Shown here in pieces: positions 24,070-32,534 of a stretch of 34,890 nt of DNA (positions within the stretch are counted from its first letter, which is position 1; each line of letters opens with the position of its first letter). The stretch is from an uncultured Pelagibacteraceae bacterium. Its GTDB lineage: Bacteria; Pseudomonadota; Alphaproteobacteria; Pelagibacterales; Pelagibacteraceae. The stretch is from NCBI GenBank assembly GCA_902572005.1, contig CACGEC010000005.1, positions 1-34,890 on the forward strand, in the 5' to 3' direction. The notes under the pieces are model-generated. The model worked only from the letters and a program-made list of their open reading frames with translations, ran no database searches and was not told where the DNA came from. The position numbers and the translations under genes were made by a program.

Positions 24070-24480
24070 ATGTACAAAAACACTAACTGTTTTCACTTAG
24101 CAATACCTTGCGGTGATTTAGAAACAGCAAAAAAATTTTATAGTGAAACATTAGGTTGTCGTCTTGATAACTCAGCTCAAGAATGGGCAGATGTTGATTT
24201 TTGGGGCAATGAATTAACTCTTCATGCCAGTGATCATAAATTAGATAGTGAGAGACATGATGTAGATATGGGAAATGTTTCTGTTCCTCATTTTGGAGTT
24301 CATTTATCTAGAAAAGATTTTGATAGCTTAAAAAATAGATTGAAAGAAAAAGGGGCTAAATATTATGATGAGCCTTATCTAAGATTTAAAGGCACAAAAT
24401 ACGAGCAAGAGACTTTTTTTGTTAAGGATCCTAACGAAAATATTTTAGAAATTAAAACTTTAACTGCTAATTCAGAGTAA
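24070..24480 (+). CDS. VOC-family (glyoxalase/bleomycin-resistance fold) protein
   Basis: This 136-residue single-domain protein has two beta-alpha-beta-beta-beta modules. NCFHLAIPCGDLETAKKFYS at the start gives the first metal-ligand candidate (His9), HFGVHLSRKDFDSLK starts the second module, and FVKDPNENILEIKTL supplies the final Glu strand. Family members bind a divalent metal and act as lyases, isomerases or dioxygenases; the substrate is unknown. It is driven by the strong promoter just upstream and is followed after 11 bases by a LysE-type exporter. Confidence 0.85.
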   Translation: MYKNTNCFHLAIPCGDLETAKKFYSETLGCRLDNSAQEWADVDFWGNELTLHASDHKLDSERHDVDMGNVSVPHFGVHLSRKDFDSLKNRLKEKGAKYYDEPYLRFKGTKYEQETFFVKDPNENILEIKTLTANSE

Positions 24481-24491
24481 TCTAAGTTTAA

Positions 24492-25106
24492 ATGGAATAC
24501 CTGGTATTAGGTTTTTTTACCGGGCTCAGTCTAATTTTAGCTATTGGTGCACAAAATATTTTTGTAATAGAGCAGGGACTTAAAAAACAATATGTATTTT
24601 TAGTTTGTATAATTTGTTCACTATCAGATTTAATATTAATATTTTTTGGTATACTACTATTTCATTTTTTTCATCAGTATTTTAATCTACTTGTAGAATT
24701 AACCTTAAATATATTATTAATAATCTTTTTAATTTATTTTATTTTTTCAAAAATCAAATCTATAAAAAAGAATATAAGTTTTAATAGTGAAGTTAAAAAT
24801 GTATCTAAAATAGAAATATCACTTAAGACACTTGGTTTTACATATCTAAATGCCCATGTATATTCTGATACTGTTTTCTTTTTAGGTAATTTTTCAAAAA
24901 ACTTTTTATTAGATGAAAAGATGTATTTTGGAATTGGTGCTTCTATAGCATCTTTTATTTTCTTTTTTTTATTAGGTTATTTGTCTACTTTTTTATCAAA
25001 ATATGCTCAAAATGATAAAACATGGAAATTTATAAATATTTTTATAATTGCTTTCATGTCATTACTCACAATCTATATAATTAAAGAAACTGCTTATCTA
25101 ATTTGA
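24492..25106 (+). CDS. LysE/ArgO family amino-acid exporter
   Basis: The 204-residue protein has six predicted helices. The LysE signature is at the start: GFFTGLSLILAIGAQNIFVI (7-26), followed by IICSLSDLILIFFGILLFH. A second match, LKTLGFTYLNAHVYSDTVFF, is the mid-protein motif with the conserved N-P-x-x-x-x-D region altered to N-A-H-V-Y-S-D. The family exports basic amino acids or other small metabolites. The last 9 bases overlap the end of the convergent dehydrogenase gene. Confidence 0.85.
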   Translation: MEYLVLGFFTGLSLILAIGAQNIFVIEQGLKKQYVFLVCIICSLSDLILIFFGILLFHFFHQYFNLLVELTLNILLIIFLIYFIFSKIKSIKKNISFNSEVKNVSKIEISLKTLGFTYLNAHVYSDTVFFLGNFSKNFLLDEKMYFGIGASIASFIFFFLLGYLSTFLSKYAQNDKTWKFINIFIIAFMSLLTIYIIKETAYLI

Positions 25107-26384
25107 AAAACCGTATTTTCTTAGCCTTACATCACCGGTTCTAGCGTGTGCTTCCATTCCTTCATATCTTGATATCCTAGCACAAGCAGCACCAACTGAT
25201 TTTGTAGACTCTTTAGTCATCCTTTGAAAACTAAGTGTTTTGATAAATTTTCCCACAAATAATCCACCAGTATATCTACCAGCACCTTTCGTTGGCAATA
25301 TGTGGTTTGTGCCTGAGCATTTATCTCCATATGCAACAGTAGTTTCTTCTCCTATGAATAGTGAACCATAGTTTTTTAATCTTTTATGAAACCATTCAAG
25401 ATTTTGTGTCTGAACTTCAAGATGCTCAGGTGCATATTCATCACTTATAGTTGCCATTTCTTCGTCGGTGTCACATAGTATAACTTCACCATAGTCTCTC
25501 CATGCAGCTTCAGCACTTGTTCTTGGAACTTCAGGTAATTCAGAAATTAACTCAGGAACTCTTTTCATTACTTCATCAGCGAGTCTTTTGCTTGTTGTAT
25601 ATAACCACGCAGGAGAATTGTACCCATGCTCTGCTTGTCCTACCAAGTCTACTGCAACCATTTCAGCATCAGCTTTGTCATCAGCGATTACAGCTATTTC
25701 AGTTGGACCCGCAAATAAATCAATTCCAACTTTTCCAAACAAAATTCTCTTAGCTTCTGCAACAAATTGGTTTCCTGGTCCAACTAGAATATCTGCAGGA
25801 GGATTTTTAAACAATCCATTTGTCATAGCAGCAATTCCTGGAACACCACCTAAATTCAATATTACATCTGCTCCACATAAATCAGCGGTGTAAATAATTG
25901 CAGGGTGAGCTCCCACACCTTCTTTAGGTGGACTACAAGCAATTATATTTTTAACTCCAGCTACTTTAGCAGTTGTTACACTCATAACAGCCGAAGCTAT
26001 ATGAGCATATCTTCCACCAGGTATATAACATCCAGCTGTATTCACAGGTATTAATTTCTGTCCAGCGTACAATCCTGGGGAAAGTTCGACTTCAAAATCT
26101 TGCCCGTAATTTTTTAATTGTGCCTCTGCGAATTTTCTTACTCTTTCGTGAGAAAATTGGATATCATCCTTTGTTTTTTGATCTAATTCTTTTTTAATTT
26201 TTTCAATTCTTTCTTTAGAAACAATAATTTCACCATCATATTTATCAAATTTCTTTGTTAAATTAATACATGCTTCTTCCTTAGATTTTTCTATTTCTTT
26301 TAAAAGATCTTTTACTATTTCAGTTGTCTTAGAGTCATCTGTAGATGAGGTTTTTGGTGATTTTTTTAAATATTGTATTGCCAT
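25098..26384 (-). CDS. HisD-superfamily NAD-dependent dehydrogenase, HpsN-like
   Basis: This 428-residue enzyme has the full histidinol-dehydrogenase fold and metal site: VGQAEHGYNSPAW (Gln250, His253), DEYAPEHLEV (Glu320, His321), AYGDKCSGTNHILPT (Asp354) and EAHARTGDVR (His413). However, the substrate/NAD region reads NTAGCYIPGGRYAHIASAVM (116-135). True HisD proteins have GLYVPGG followed by a different, Ser/Pro-containing segment; the RYAHIASA form is what I associate with 2,3-dihydroxypropane-1-sulfonate (sulfopropanediol) dehydrogenase HpsN and relatives. It is therefore probably a catabolic alcohol dehydrogenase, not part of histidine synthesis. The phosphate acyltransferase gene 94 bases upstream may be functionally linked. 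Confidence 0.8.
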   Translation of the reverse strand: MAIQYLKKSPKTSSTDDSKTTEIVKDLLKEIEKSKEEACINLTKKFDKYDGEIIVSKERIEKIKKELDQKTKDDIQFSHERVRKFAEAQLKNYGQDFEVELSPGLYAGQKLIPVNTAGCYIPGGRYAHIASAVMSVTTAKVAGVKNIIACSPPKEGVGAHPAIIYTADLCGADVILNLGGVPGIAAMTNGLFKNPPADILVGPGNQFVAEAKRILFGKVGIDLFAGPTEIAVIADDKADAEMVAVDLVGQAEHGYNSPAWLYTTSKRLADEVMKRVPELISELPEVPRTSAEAAWRDYGEVILCDTDEEMATISDEYAPEHLEVQTQNLEWFHKRLKNYGSLFIGEETTVAYGDKCSGTNHILPTKGAGRYTGGLFVGKFIKTLSFQRMTKESTKSVGAACARISRYEGMEAHARTGDVRLRKYGFSN

Positions 26385-26478
26385 TGATTATAATTTCATG
26401 ATTTGTAAGAATGTATTTAAAGTATAAGTACTTTCTTTTCAATCAAGAATTTAAAATAATTCTTAATTACTATAGAAA

Positions 26479-27390
26479 TTAATCTAAAGCCACTACTGCA
26501 GCTGCTATTGAGGCTAATCTGGCCTGCGCTTCATCAGAACGACTTGTAATTACTACTGGAACTTTTCCACCAACAACTACACCAGCAGCACATGCTCCTG
26601 AAAAGTAAATCAACATTTTTACTAAACCATTTCCCGCCTCAACACTCGGAACCAGTAATACATCCGCCATACCAGCAACATCATTTTTAATTCCTTTTAT
26701 TACTGCAGATTTTTTTGAAATACTATTATCAAATGCAAGAGGACCAAAAACATCAGCATTTAAATTTTCTTTTTTTGCAAGTTTAGTTATTTCTTCAGCA
26801 TCTTTTGAGCTAGGAACACTATCTAGAATTTCTTCAGTTGCAGAAAGAATAGCTATCTTAGGTCTTTCAATTCCTATTCTATTTGAAAAATTAATTACAT
26901 TTTTTAATATATGCATTTTTGTTTTAACATTTGGCAAAACGTTTAAAGCACCATCTGTAATAATTAGAGGTTTATCTTCTTTCTCAATAGTCATATGCCA
27001 AATATGGCTTAGACGAGTTTTTCCTAATAAATTATATTCTCTTTTTAAAACTTCTTTCATAAGAATATCTGTATGAATATGACCTTTAACAATAATTCTT
27101 ATTTTTTTTTCACTAGCCAATTTTGCTGCAATCGCCGCAGTATTATTTTCTATTGGTTCATGAATAATTTGATAATTTGAGATATCCCATTTTAGATCAT
27201 CTGCACATTTTAATATTTCTTTCTCATCTCCAATAAATATAGGCTCTATTAAATTTTCGTTTACAGCATCTTGAACAGATAACATTGGTAAAGGTTTACC
27301 AGCATTTACTATTGCAGCTTTAATACCTTTTTTTTTATGTGCCACATTCAAAAGGTTTACAGGGCAAACAATTTCTTTATTTGAAAGCAT
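26479..27390 (-). CDS. Phosphate acetyl/butyryltransferase family protein
   Basis: The 303-residue protein matches the PTA_PTB domain: PIFIGDEKEILKCADDL, VKGHIHTDILMKEVL, IITDGALNVLPNVKTKMHIL, VFGPLAFDNSISKKSA, LLVPSVEAGNGLVKMLIYFS and the signature VPVVITSRSDEAQARLASIA near the end. The enzyme class transfers an acyl group between phosphate and CoA. The length and lack of a regulatory N-terminal domain resemble Ptb and short Pta forms; chain-length preference is not readable. Upstream is a divergent-free AT-rich gap; downstream, after 94 bases with only a weak hairpin (near 26443-26462), is the HpsN-like dehydrogenase in the same direction. Confidence 0.85.
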   Translation of the reverse strand: MLSNKEIVCPVNLLNVAHKKKGIKAAIVNAGKPLPMLSVQDAVNENLIEPIFIGDEKEILKCADDLKWDISNYQIIHEPIENNTAAIAAKLASEKKIRIIVKGHIHTDILMKEVLKREYNLLGKTRLSHIWHMTIEKEDKPLIITDGALNVLPNVKTKMHILKNVINFSNRIGIERPKIAILSATEEILDSVPSSKDAEEITKLAKKENLNADVFGPLAFDNSISKKSAVIKGIKNDVAGMADVLLVPSVEAGNGLVKMLIYFSGACAAGVVVGGKVPVVITSRSDEAQARLASIAAAVVALD

Positions 27391-27429
27391 CGTAATAATA
27401 ATTATCCTCTATATAATTAAAATCAAAGA

Positions 27430-29256
27430 TTATTTTTTTTTATAAATTTCCCAATCAGATATTTTTTTAAATGGTTTATAGTTTTTTAAAATATATTGAT
27501 CTGCATTTTTAGCATTATTTCTACTTTTAAACCAATTAATATTTGAAGAATACAAAATATATTCTGGATTTGATCTTCTTAATTCACTGATAAACATTTT
27601 ATCTGTCCATCCATCTATTATATGAGCATTAACATAAAACTTAGTGCATGTTGGTTTATTTACCAGATAAGGTATTGCATTATCGTCAGTGAATTGTTGA
27701 ACACAATTTTCATCTTTTGTTAATATTTTATACTCATTTATAAATTTTAAATAGTTTTTATCTAAAAATCGATTATCTTCAGTTTTAGTTAACATTAAAA
27801 AATTTTTATTTGAGTTCATTAAATTAGTAAAATTCATAAAGTTATCTTTTAAGAAAATAGGGAAATAGATTAAAATTGCTAAAATTATTAAGTAACTTTT
27901 TTTTTCAAAAATTATCTTTATTTTTTCATAGAATCTAAATTTTTGTAAAACTTTCGATACATAATATGAAATGAAGAAAAATAAAATCATTGTATAGATT
28001 CCAGAGGTATATTTTATGTGAGGTGTATCAGATCTCATTAATCCTGATTTGAAAAATACTATTGAAGATATAAATAAAAAAATTAAGTAAAATTTTGCTA
28101 TGTAGTTTTGTTTGTCTTTAATACTAAAAATAAAATTAACTAAAATAACCCCAGTCAAAATTATCAATAAAAGAGCTTTTGTGTGTCTTGTAGATTTTTC
28201 AGAAAATGGTTTTGGGTACTCTATACCTAAAAGATAATCTGAAATGTTAACAATAATATAATATTGACCTACAAATTCATTGAATTCTTCTATCGAAACA
28301 AATGTTATAAATATTAACCATGACAGAAAAATTCCTAACAATATTTGAAATACTTTTAAATATTTCTTAAGTAAGATTAAATAACCTAATATTATTAATA
28401 TTAATGCATTTATATAAGTTCCAATATCATAATAAAATAATAATGATATAGCTGAAAAACTTCCTACTAATAAATATAATATTGAGTAATCTGTTTTTGA
28501 ATTAACAATTTTAAATACTAAAAAAGTAAAAATTAAAAAGATAAAAATTCTTGAATGGAATGGGGTTATATCTTCATTAAAATTAGCTAAAGTTAATGTC
28601 GCAATTACAAAAAGTAAAAAAAATAAACATTTATTATTTTCTATGTTTAATATTTTGACTAATTGGCCACATATAAGAATTAGAAAAATTTTATTAATTA
28701 AAATCAAAAATACAAATGTAAATCTTTGAATTCCTATAGAATAATCATCAAATATATATCTAGAAAAAACTCCAATATTATTCCCTAAAAATCCATAGTC
28801 ATAAAAAGTTCCTGACCAATAACCATCTTTTTCAAAAAAATTAAGTTGAGCACTTAAGCTTGTGCCTTCATGGTGGGTGTCTAAATTATTTATAAAATTA
28901 CTATAATTTAAATTAAAAAATTCTAAAATTGAAAAACTAATCAATACAAATATTAAAAAGTTAATATTTTTATTATTATTTCCATCTAAATAATTTTGAT
29001 CAATTTTTAAAATATTATAATTTATTTTACCTTTGTTTATTTTTAAAAATGTAATTATGTATAGCAAAAGAGGAATGCATATAAAACTGACACCTCTAAT
29101 AGTATCATTTAATGGATTAATTTTGTTCTCTGAGTATTGCCCAACTATTTTGTTTGTATCATCATACGGTAAAGATATATAATCCCATATCAACACTGAA
29201 AAAATTAATCCAAATATCAAGAATATAATAGGCGTGAATCTATTCAAAATATTCAT
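27430..29256 (-). CDS. Large GT-C-like membrane protein (putative glycosyltransferase)
   Basis: The 608-residue protein has roughly 11-13 hydrophobic segments and a soluble C-terminal part from about residue 475. After the first helices comes a loop with NNLDTHHEGTSLSAQLNFFE, an acidic/His motif placed like the catalytic first periplasmic loop of GT-C glycosyltransferases (ArnT/PMT-like). The motif DxHHE itself is unfamiliar to me. The C-terminal region holds DENCVQQFTDDNAIPYLVNK and a Cys pair typical of periplasmic lids. Placement at the start of the sugar-nucleotide genes supports transfer of a sugar from a lipid carrier to a surface polymer. Very AT-rich with long hydrophobic, Asn/Lys-rich stretches. 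Confidence 0.6.
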   Translation of the reverse strand: MNILNRFTPIIFLIFGLIFSVLIWDYISLPYDDTNKIVGQYSENKINPLNDTIRGVSFICIPLLLYIITFLKINKGKINYNILKIDQNYLDGNNNKNINFLIFVLISFSILEFFNLNYSNFINNLDTHHEGTSLSAQLNFFEKDGYWSGTFYDYGFLGNNIGVFSRYIFDDYSIGIQRFTFVFLILINKIFLILICGQLVKILNIENNKCLFFLLFVIATLTLANFNEDITPFHSRIFIFLIFTFLVFKIVNSKTDYSILYLLVGSFSAISLLFYYDIGTYINALILIILGYLILLKKYLKVFQILLGIFLSWLIFITFVSIEEFNEFVGQYYIIVNISDYLLGIEYPKPFSEKSTRHTKALLLIILTGVILVNFIFSIKDKQNYIAKFYLIFLFISSIVFFKSGLMRSDTPHIKYTSGIYTMILFFFISYYVSKVLQKFRFYEKIKIIFEKKSYLIILAILIYFPIFLKDNFMNFTNLMNSNKNFLMLTKTEDNRFLDKNYLKFINEYKILTKDENCVQQFTDDNAIPYLVNKPTCTKFYVNAHIIDGWTDKMFISELRRSNPEYILYSSNINWFKSRNNAKNADQYILKNYKPFKKISDWEIYKKK

Positions 29257-29383
29257 TTAATTTTTAATTTAAGTTTTAAGTATTTTTACTGTTTACACTT
29301 AATTTTTATAATCTAATAATTTTTTTATTACTCATTACATACCTATTAACCTAAACATCTTTAAAGTAAAGACTTGAGATAAA

Positions 29384-30322
29384 TTATAAGGAGAATTTAT
29401 TATAGGTTAAGATTGTTTTCTTTATACTATCAATCAAACTAAATTTCGGTTTCCACCCATAATTTTTTGCGATTTTACTGTTTAATAATTTTCTTTTAAT
29501 TCCATTAGGTTTTTTTTTATCATAAACAATTTTAAATTTATGTTTTGGGTCAATTATTTTAATTATAAAATTTACGTAATCTTTAATTTTAAATTCATAA
29601 CCTGAGCCTATATTTATTAAATCATGTTTTAATTCTTTTTTTTTCATAAAGTAAATACATGCTAAAGCAACATCCTCTTGATAAATAACTTCTCTTTTTG
29701 GTTCACCATTTCCCCAAACTAAAAAAAATTTTTTCTTTTTTAATTTAAGATCAATTGATCTATTTATTAAAGAAGTTAAAAAATGACTATTTTGACTATC
29801 AAAATTATCATTACCACCAAATATACTTGCAGGAATTAAAGTTAAAAAATTTGTTTTGTACTGATGATTGTAACTTTGGCACATTTTTAAACCAGCAACT
29901 TTTGCAATAGCATATGCATCATTTGTTTTTTCAAAATCACCATATATCAAATCTGTCTCTTTAAGCGCTCTATTTAATTTTTTTGGATAAATGCAATTTG
30001 AACCTAAAAATATAAGTTTTTTTACTCCTGCAATATATGAAGCATGTATCACGTTGCTTTGAATTAAAATATTATCGTAAATTAATTCAGCTTTATTATT
30101 GATATTTGTTAAGATGCCTCCGACTTTGGCAGCAACTAAAAAAACATATTCTGGTTTATTTTTCTTAAAAAAATTATTTACTTCTAACTGATTTCTTAAA
30201 TCTAACCGTTTTTTGTCTAAATATAGCAAATTTTGATATTCATCATTTTTTAACTTTTGAAAAATCGATTTTCCAACCAATCCATTATGTCCTGCAATAA
30301 AAATTTTTGATTTCTTGTTCAT
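29384..30322 (-). CDS. GDP-L-fucose synthase-type SDR (Fcl/WcaG family)
   Basis: The 312-residue protein has the Rossmann motif IFIAGHNGLVGKSI (7-20), VAAKVGGILTN (63-73), the catalytic set Ser108 (LGSNCIYPK), Tyr137 and Lys141 (NDAYAIAKVAGLKMCQ), then ASIFGGNDNFD and WGNGEPKREVIYQEDVA. These motifs are those of GDP-4-keto-6-deoxymannose 3,5-epimerase/4-reductase; SNCIYPK and AYAIAKVAG are particularly typical. Some residues near the substrate pocket differ from the usual PTNLYGPNDNF, so a related GDP-deoxysugar cannot be excluded. Downstream lies 127 bases of AT-rich sequence (29257-29383) without a gene; divergent upstream is the ThDP operon. Confidence 0.8.
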   Translation of the reverse strand: MNKKSKIFIAGHNGLVGKSIFQKLKNDEYQNLLYLDKKRLDLRNQLEVNNFFKKNKPEYVFLVAAKVGGILTNINNKAELIYDNILIQSNVIHASYIAGVKKLIFLGSNCIYPKKLNRALKETDLIYGDFEKTNDAYAIAKVAGLKMCQSYNHQYKTNFLTLIPASIFGGNDNFDSQNSHFLTSLINRSIDLKLKKKKFFLVWGNGEPKREVIYQEDVALACIYFMKKKELKHDLINIGSGYEFKIKDYVNFIIKIIDPKHKFKIVYDKKKPNGIKRKLLNSKIAKNYGWKPKFSLIDSIKKTILTYNKFSL

Positions 30323-30403
30323 AAAGTTTGTATAAATAATTATCAGTATATTTTTAGAATTATATAAAAAAACTTATTTTTTTTATAATAATTAATATAA
30401 AGT

Positions 30404-31015
30404 ATGTTTCTAATGTTAAAAAAAAAAGATTTAATTAGTTTTGAAAATAAAATAGCTAATCTATTCAATAAAGCTAAAATTAAAGCTCCGATTCATCTTC
30501 ATTCTAACAATGAGGATCAATTAATTAAGATATTTAAGCAAATTAAAAAAAAGGACTGGATTTTTTGCTCATGGAGATCCCATTACCATTGTTTATTAAA
30601 AGGTGTACCACAAAAAACTTTAGAAAAAGAGATACTACAGGGTAAATCGATATCACTATGTTTTCCAGAATATAATATTTACTCCTCTGCAATAGTTGGT
30701 GGAATATTACCAATTGCAGTTGGTATGGCTTTATCATTTAAAATTAAAAAAATTAAAAAAAAAGTATATTGTTTTATTGGAGATATGACATCTGAGACTG
30801 GTATAGCTCATGAATGTATAAAATTTAGTATCAATAAAAAACTTCCAATCAAATTTATTATAGAGGATAACTCAAAATCAGTTTGCACAGATACAAAAAA
30901 AACCTGGTCCCAAAAAAAATTAACATATGAAAACTTTTCAACTAAGTATGTTTATTACTACAAATATCATTTGAAATATCCCCATGCAGGAGCTGGAAAG
31001 AGAGTTCAATTTTGA
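30404..31015 (+). CDS. ThDP-binding (E1 alpha-like) subunit, truncated form
   Basis: The 203-residue protein is the thiamine-diphosphate-binding half of a 2-oxoacid dehydrogenase E1/transketolase-type enzyme. It keeps PIHLHSNNEDQ (29-39), SWRSHYHCLLKGV (56-68, His60 and His62), AIVGGILPIAVGMAL (96-110) and the Mg/ThDP motif IGDMTSETGIAHE (125-137) ending at Asn156. The third position of GDG is Met. It lacks the last 120 or so residues and the inserted loop of a normal E1 alpha. It overlaps the next gene by 4 bases (TTGA), so the two halves are coupled. A metabolic pyruvate dehydrogenase is unlikely because of the truncation and sugar-gene context; a carbon-carbon ligase for sugars is inferred. 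Confidence 0.75.
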   Translation: MFLMLKKKDLISFENKIANLFNKAKIKAPIHLHSNNEDQLIKIFKQIKKKDWIFCSWRSHYHCLLKGVPQKTLEKEILQGKSISLCFPEYNIYSSAIVGGILPIAVGMALSFKIKKIKKKVYCFIGDMTSETGIAHECIKFSINKKLPIKFIIEDNSKSVCTDTKKTWSQKKLTYENFSTKYVYYYKYHLKYPHAGAGKRVQF

Positions 31016-31554
31016 AAAAAAAATATTTTAACGAATTATCTAAAACCATGCATTATTTATCCAAAAAAAATAATTCGATTTTTTTAGGTCAAGCTGTTGA
31101 AGTGCCCGGTACAGCGATGTCTAATACTTTAAAAAATGTAAATAAAAAGAAACTTTACGAATTACCTGTAGCAGAGGAAATGCAAATGGGAATTACACTT
31201 GGTCTTGCTATGGATGGGTTTATTCCAGTAAGTATTTATCCAAGATGGAATTTTCTTCTTTATGCAATAAATCAATTGATTAACCATTTGGATAAGTTTA
31301 GAGTGATGAATAATTATAAGATTAAACCTAATTTGATTATAAGAACTGGAATAGGTTCGGAAAGACCTTTGTTCCCTCAAGTGCAACATGTTGGAGACTT
31401 CACAGATGCAATATCAAAAATGACAACCAAGATTGAAATTATTAAGCTTAAAACTCCTAATGATATTTTAAAAAGTTATAAGAAAGCATATTCAAGAAAA
31501 GATGGTAAGTTTACAATTCTTGTTGAATATGGTGATTATTATAACGATAAATAA
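31012..31554 (+). CDS. Pyrimidine-binding (E1 beta/transketolase PYR) subunit lacking the C domain
   Basis: The 180-residue partner starts at a TTG inside the stop of the alpha-like gene. It contains the PYR domain only: FLGQAVEVPGTA (24-35), LPVAEEMQMGITLGLAMDGF (51-70) with the catalytic glutamate Glu55 that activates ThDP, AINQLINHLDKFR (85-97) and IIRTGIGSERPLFPQVQHVG (109-128). The usual transketolase C-terminal domain (about 130 residues) is absent. Together with the previous protein it would make a minimal heterotetramer with complete active sites, comparable to split E1-like enzymes known from sugar and antibiotic clusters. Acceptor and donor are not predictable. Confidence 0.75.
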   Translation: MKKKYFNELSKTMHYLSKKNNSIFLGQAVEVPGTAMSNTLKNVNKKKLYELPVAEEMQMGITLGLAMDGFIPVSIYPRWNFLLYAINQLINHLDKFRVMNNYKIKPNLIIRTGIGSERPLFPQVQHVGDFTDAISKMTTKIEIIKLKTPNDILKSYKKAYSRKDGKFTILVEYGDYYNDK

Positions 31555-31556
31555 AA

Positions 31557-32534
31557 ATGATTATTTCAAAAACACCCTATAGGATTTCATTTTTTGGAGG
31601 GGGAAGTGATTATCCAAAATGGTATAATTATTTTCCAGGTTTAGTTTTATCAGCAACAATTAATAAATATTTGTACATATCTATTAGAGAGTTACCAAAT
31701 TTTTTTAATCATAAATACAGAATCGTATGGTCAAAAATAGAAAATGTAAAAAAAATAAATCAAATTGATCATAAAGTTATAAAAGAGCTTTTAAATTTTT
31801 ATAAGATTAAAGATGGTTTGGAAATTCATTATGATGGTGATTTGCCGGCTAGAAGTGGTATGGGATCTAGTTCATCATTTGTAGTTGGTTCTATTAACGC
31901 AATAAATATGTATAATAATATAAATCTCTCAAAATATGATTTATCAAAAAATTCAATTGAGTTTGAGCAAGATATTCTTAAAGAGAACGTTGGATCTCAA
32001 GATCAAATAGCGGCAACTTATGGAGGTGTAAATCGAATAGATTTTTATAAAAAAAAAATAAAAATAAAAAAATTGCATAAAAATTTGAATAAATTAGAGC
32101 AAAATTTAGTTTTAATTTATACAAATATTAATAGAACATCTCATGAAATTGCAGGAACTTTTGTTAATAAATTACTTAAAGAAAAAAAAAATTACATAGA
32201 TGAAATAATAAGTATAGCAAAAGAAGCAGAGAAAAGTTTAAACAATGGAAACTTAGATGATTTTGGAAATCTTCTTGGAATGTCTTGGGCATTAAAAAAA
32301 AATTTGAGTAACAAAATTAGTAACAATAAAATTAACGAATTATATGAATTAGCGATCAAAAATGGTGCATTAGGAGGTAAAATTCTTGGTGCAGGAGGGG
32401 GTGGTTTTTTACTTTTATATATGAAGAAAAAAAATAAACAGAGATTTTTAAGAAAATTTAAGAATATAATTGAAGTGCCATTCAAATTTTCCTCAAAAGG
32501 CTCTGAAATAATTTTAAATACTCAAAAAATATGA
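31557..32534 (+). CDS. GHMP sugar kinase, HddA-like
   Basis: The 325-residue protein opens with ISKTPYRISFFGGGSDYPKW (3-22), the typical start of D-glycero-D-manno-heptose 7-phosphate 1-kinase (HddA) and related sugar-1-kinases. The GHMP phosphate loop DLPARSGMGSSSSF (95-108) and the third motif GGKILGAGGGGFLLL (about 273-287) are complete. HddA-type kinases place a phosphate on C1 before nucleotidyl transfer to GDP-heptose; LmbP of lincomycin octose synthesis is a related enzyme. The stop shares ATGA with the next gene. Which sugar phosphate is used here is open. Confidence 0.82.
   Translation: MIISKTPYRISFFGGGSDYPKWYNYFPGLVLSATINKYLYISIRELPNFFNHKYRIVWSKIENVKKINQIDHKVIKELLNFYKIKDGLEIHYDGDLPARSGMGSSSSFVVGSINAINMYNNINLSKYDLSKNSIEFEQDILKENVGSQDQIAATYGGVNRIDFYKKKIKIKKLHKNLNKLEQNLVLIYTNINRTSHEIAGTFVNKLLKEKKNYIDEIISIAKEAEKSLNNGNLDDFGNLLGMSWALKKNLSNKISNNKINELYELAIKNGALGGKILGAGGGGFLLLYMKKKNKQRFLRKFKNIIEVPFKFSSKGSEIILNTQKI

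Noticed and set aside
25502..25893. Two overlapping plus-strand ORFs inside the HpsN-like gene
   Set aside because: They are shadows of a strongly conserved dehydrogenase on the minus strand and have low-complexity Leu/Gln/Pro composition.
25098..26384. Assignment as biosynthetic histidinol dehydrogenase (hisD)
   Set aside because: The metal site fits, but the RYAHIASA segment differs from HisD and resembles HpsN; the gene is also not with other his genes. Not excluded until a second HisD is found in the genome.
26440..26465. Terminator hairpin downstream of the phosphate acyltransferase gene
   Set aside because: The inverted repeat (AAGAATT / AATTCTT) is only A-T rich and short; such repeats occur by chance in sequence of this composition.
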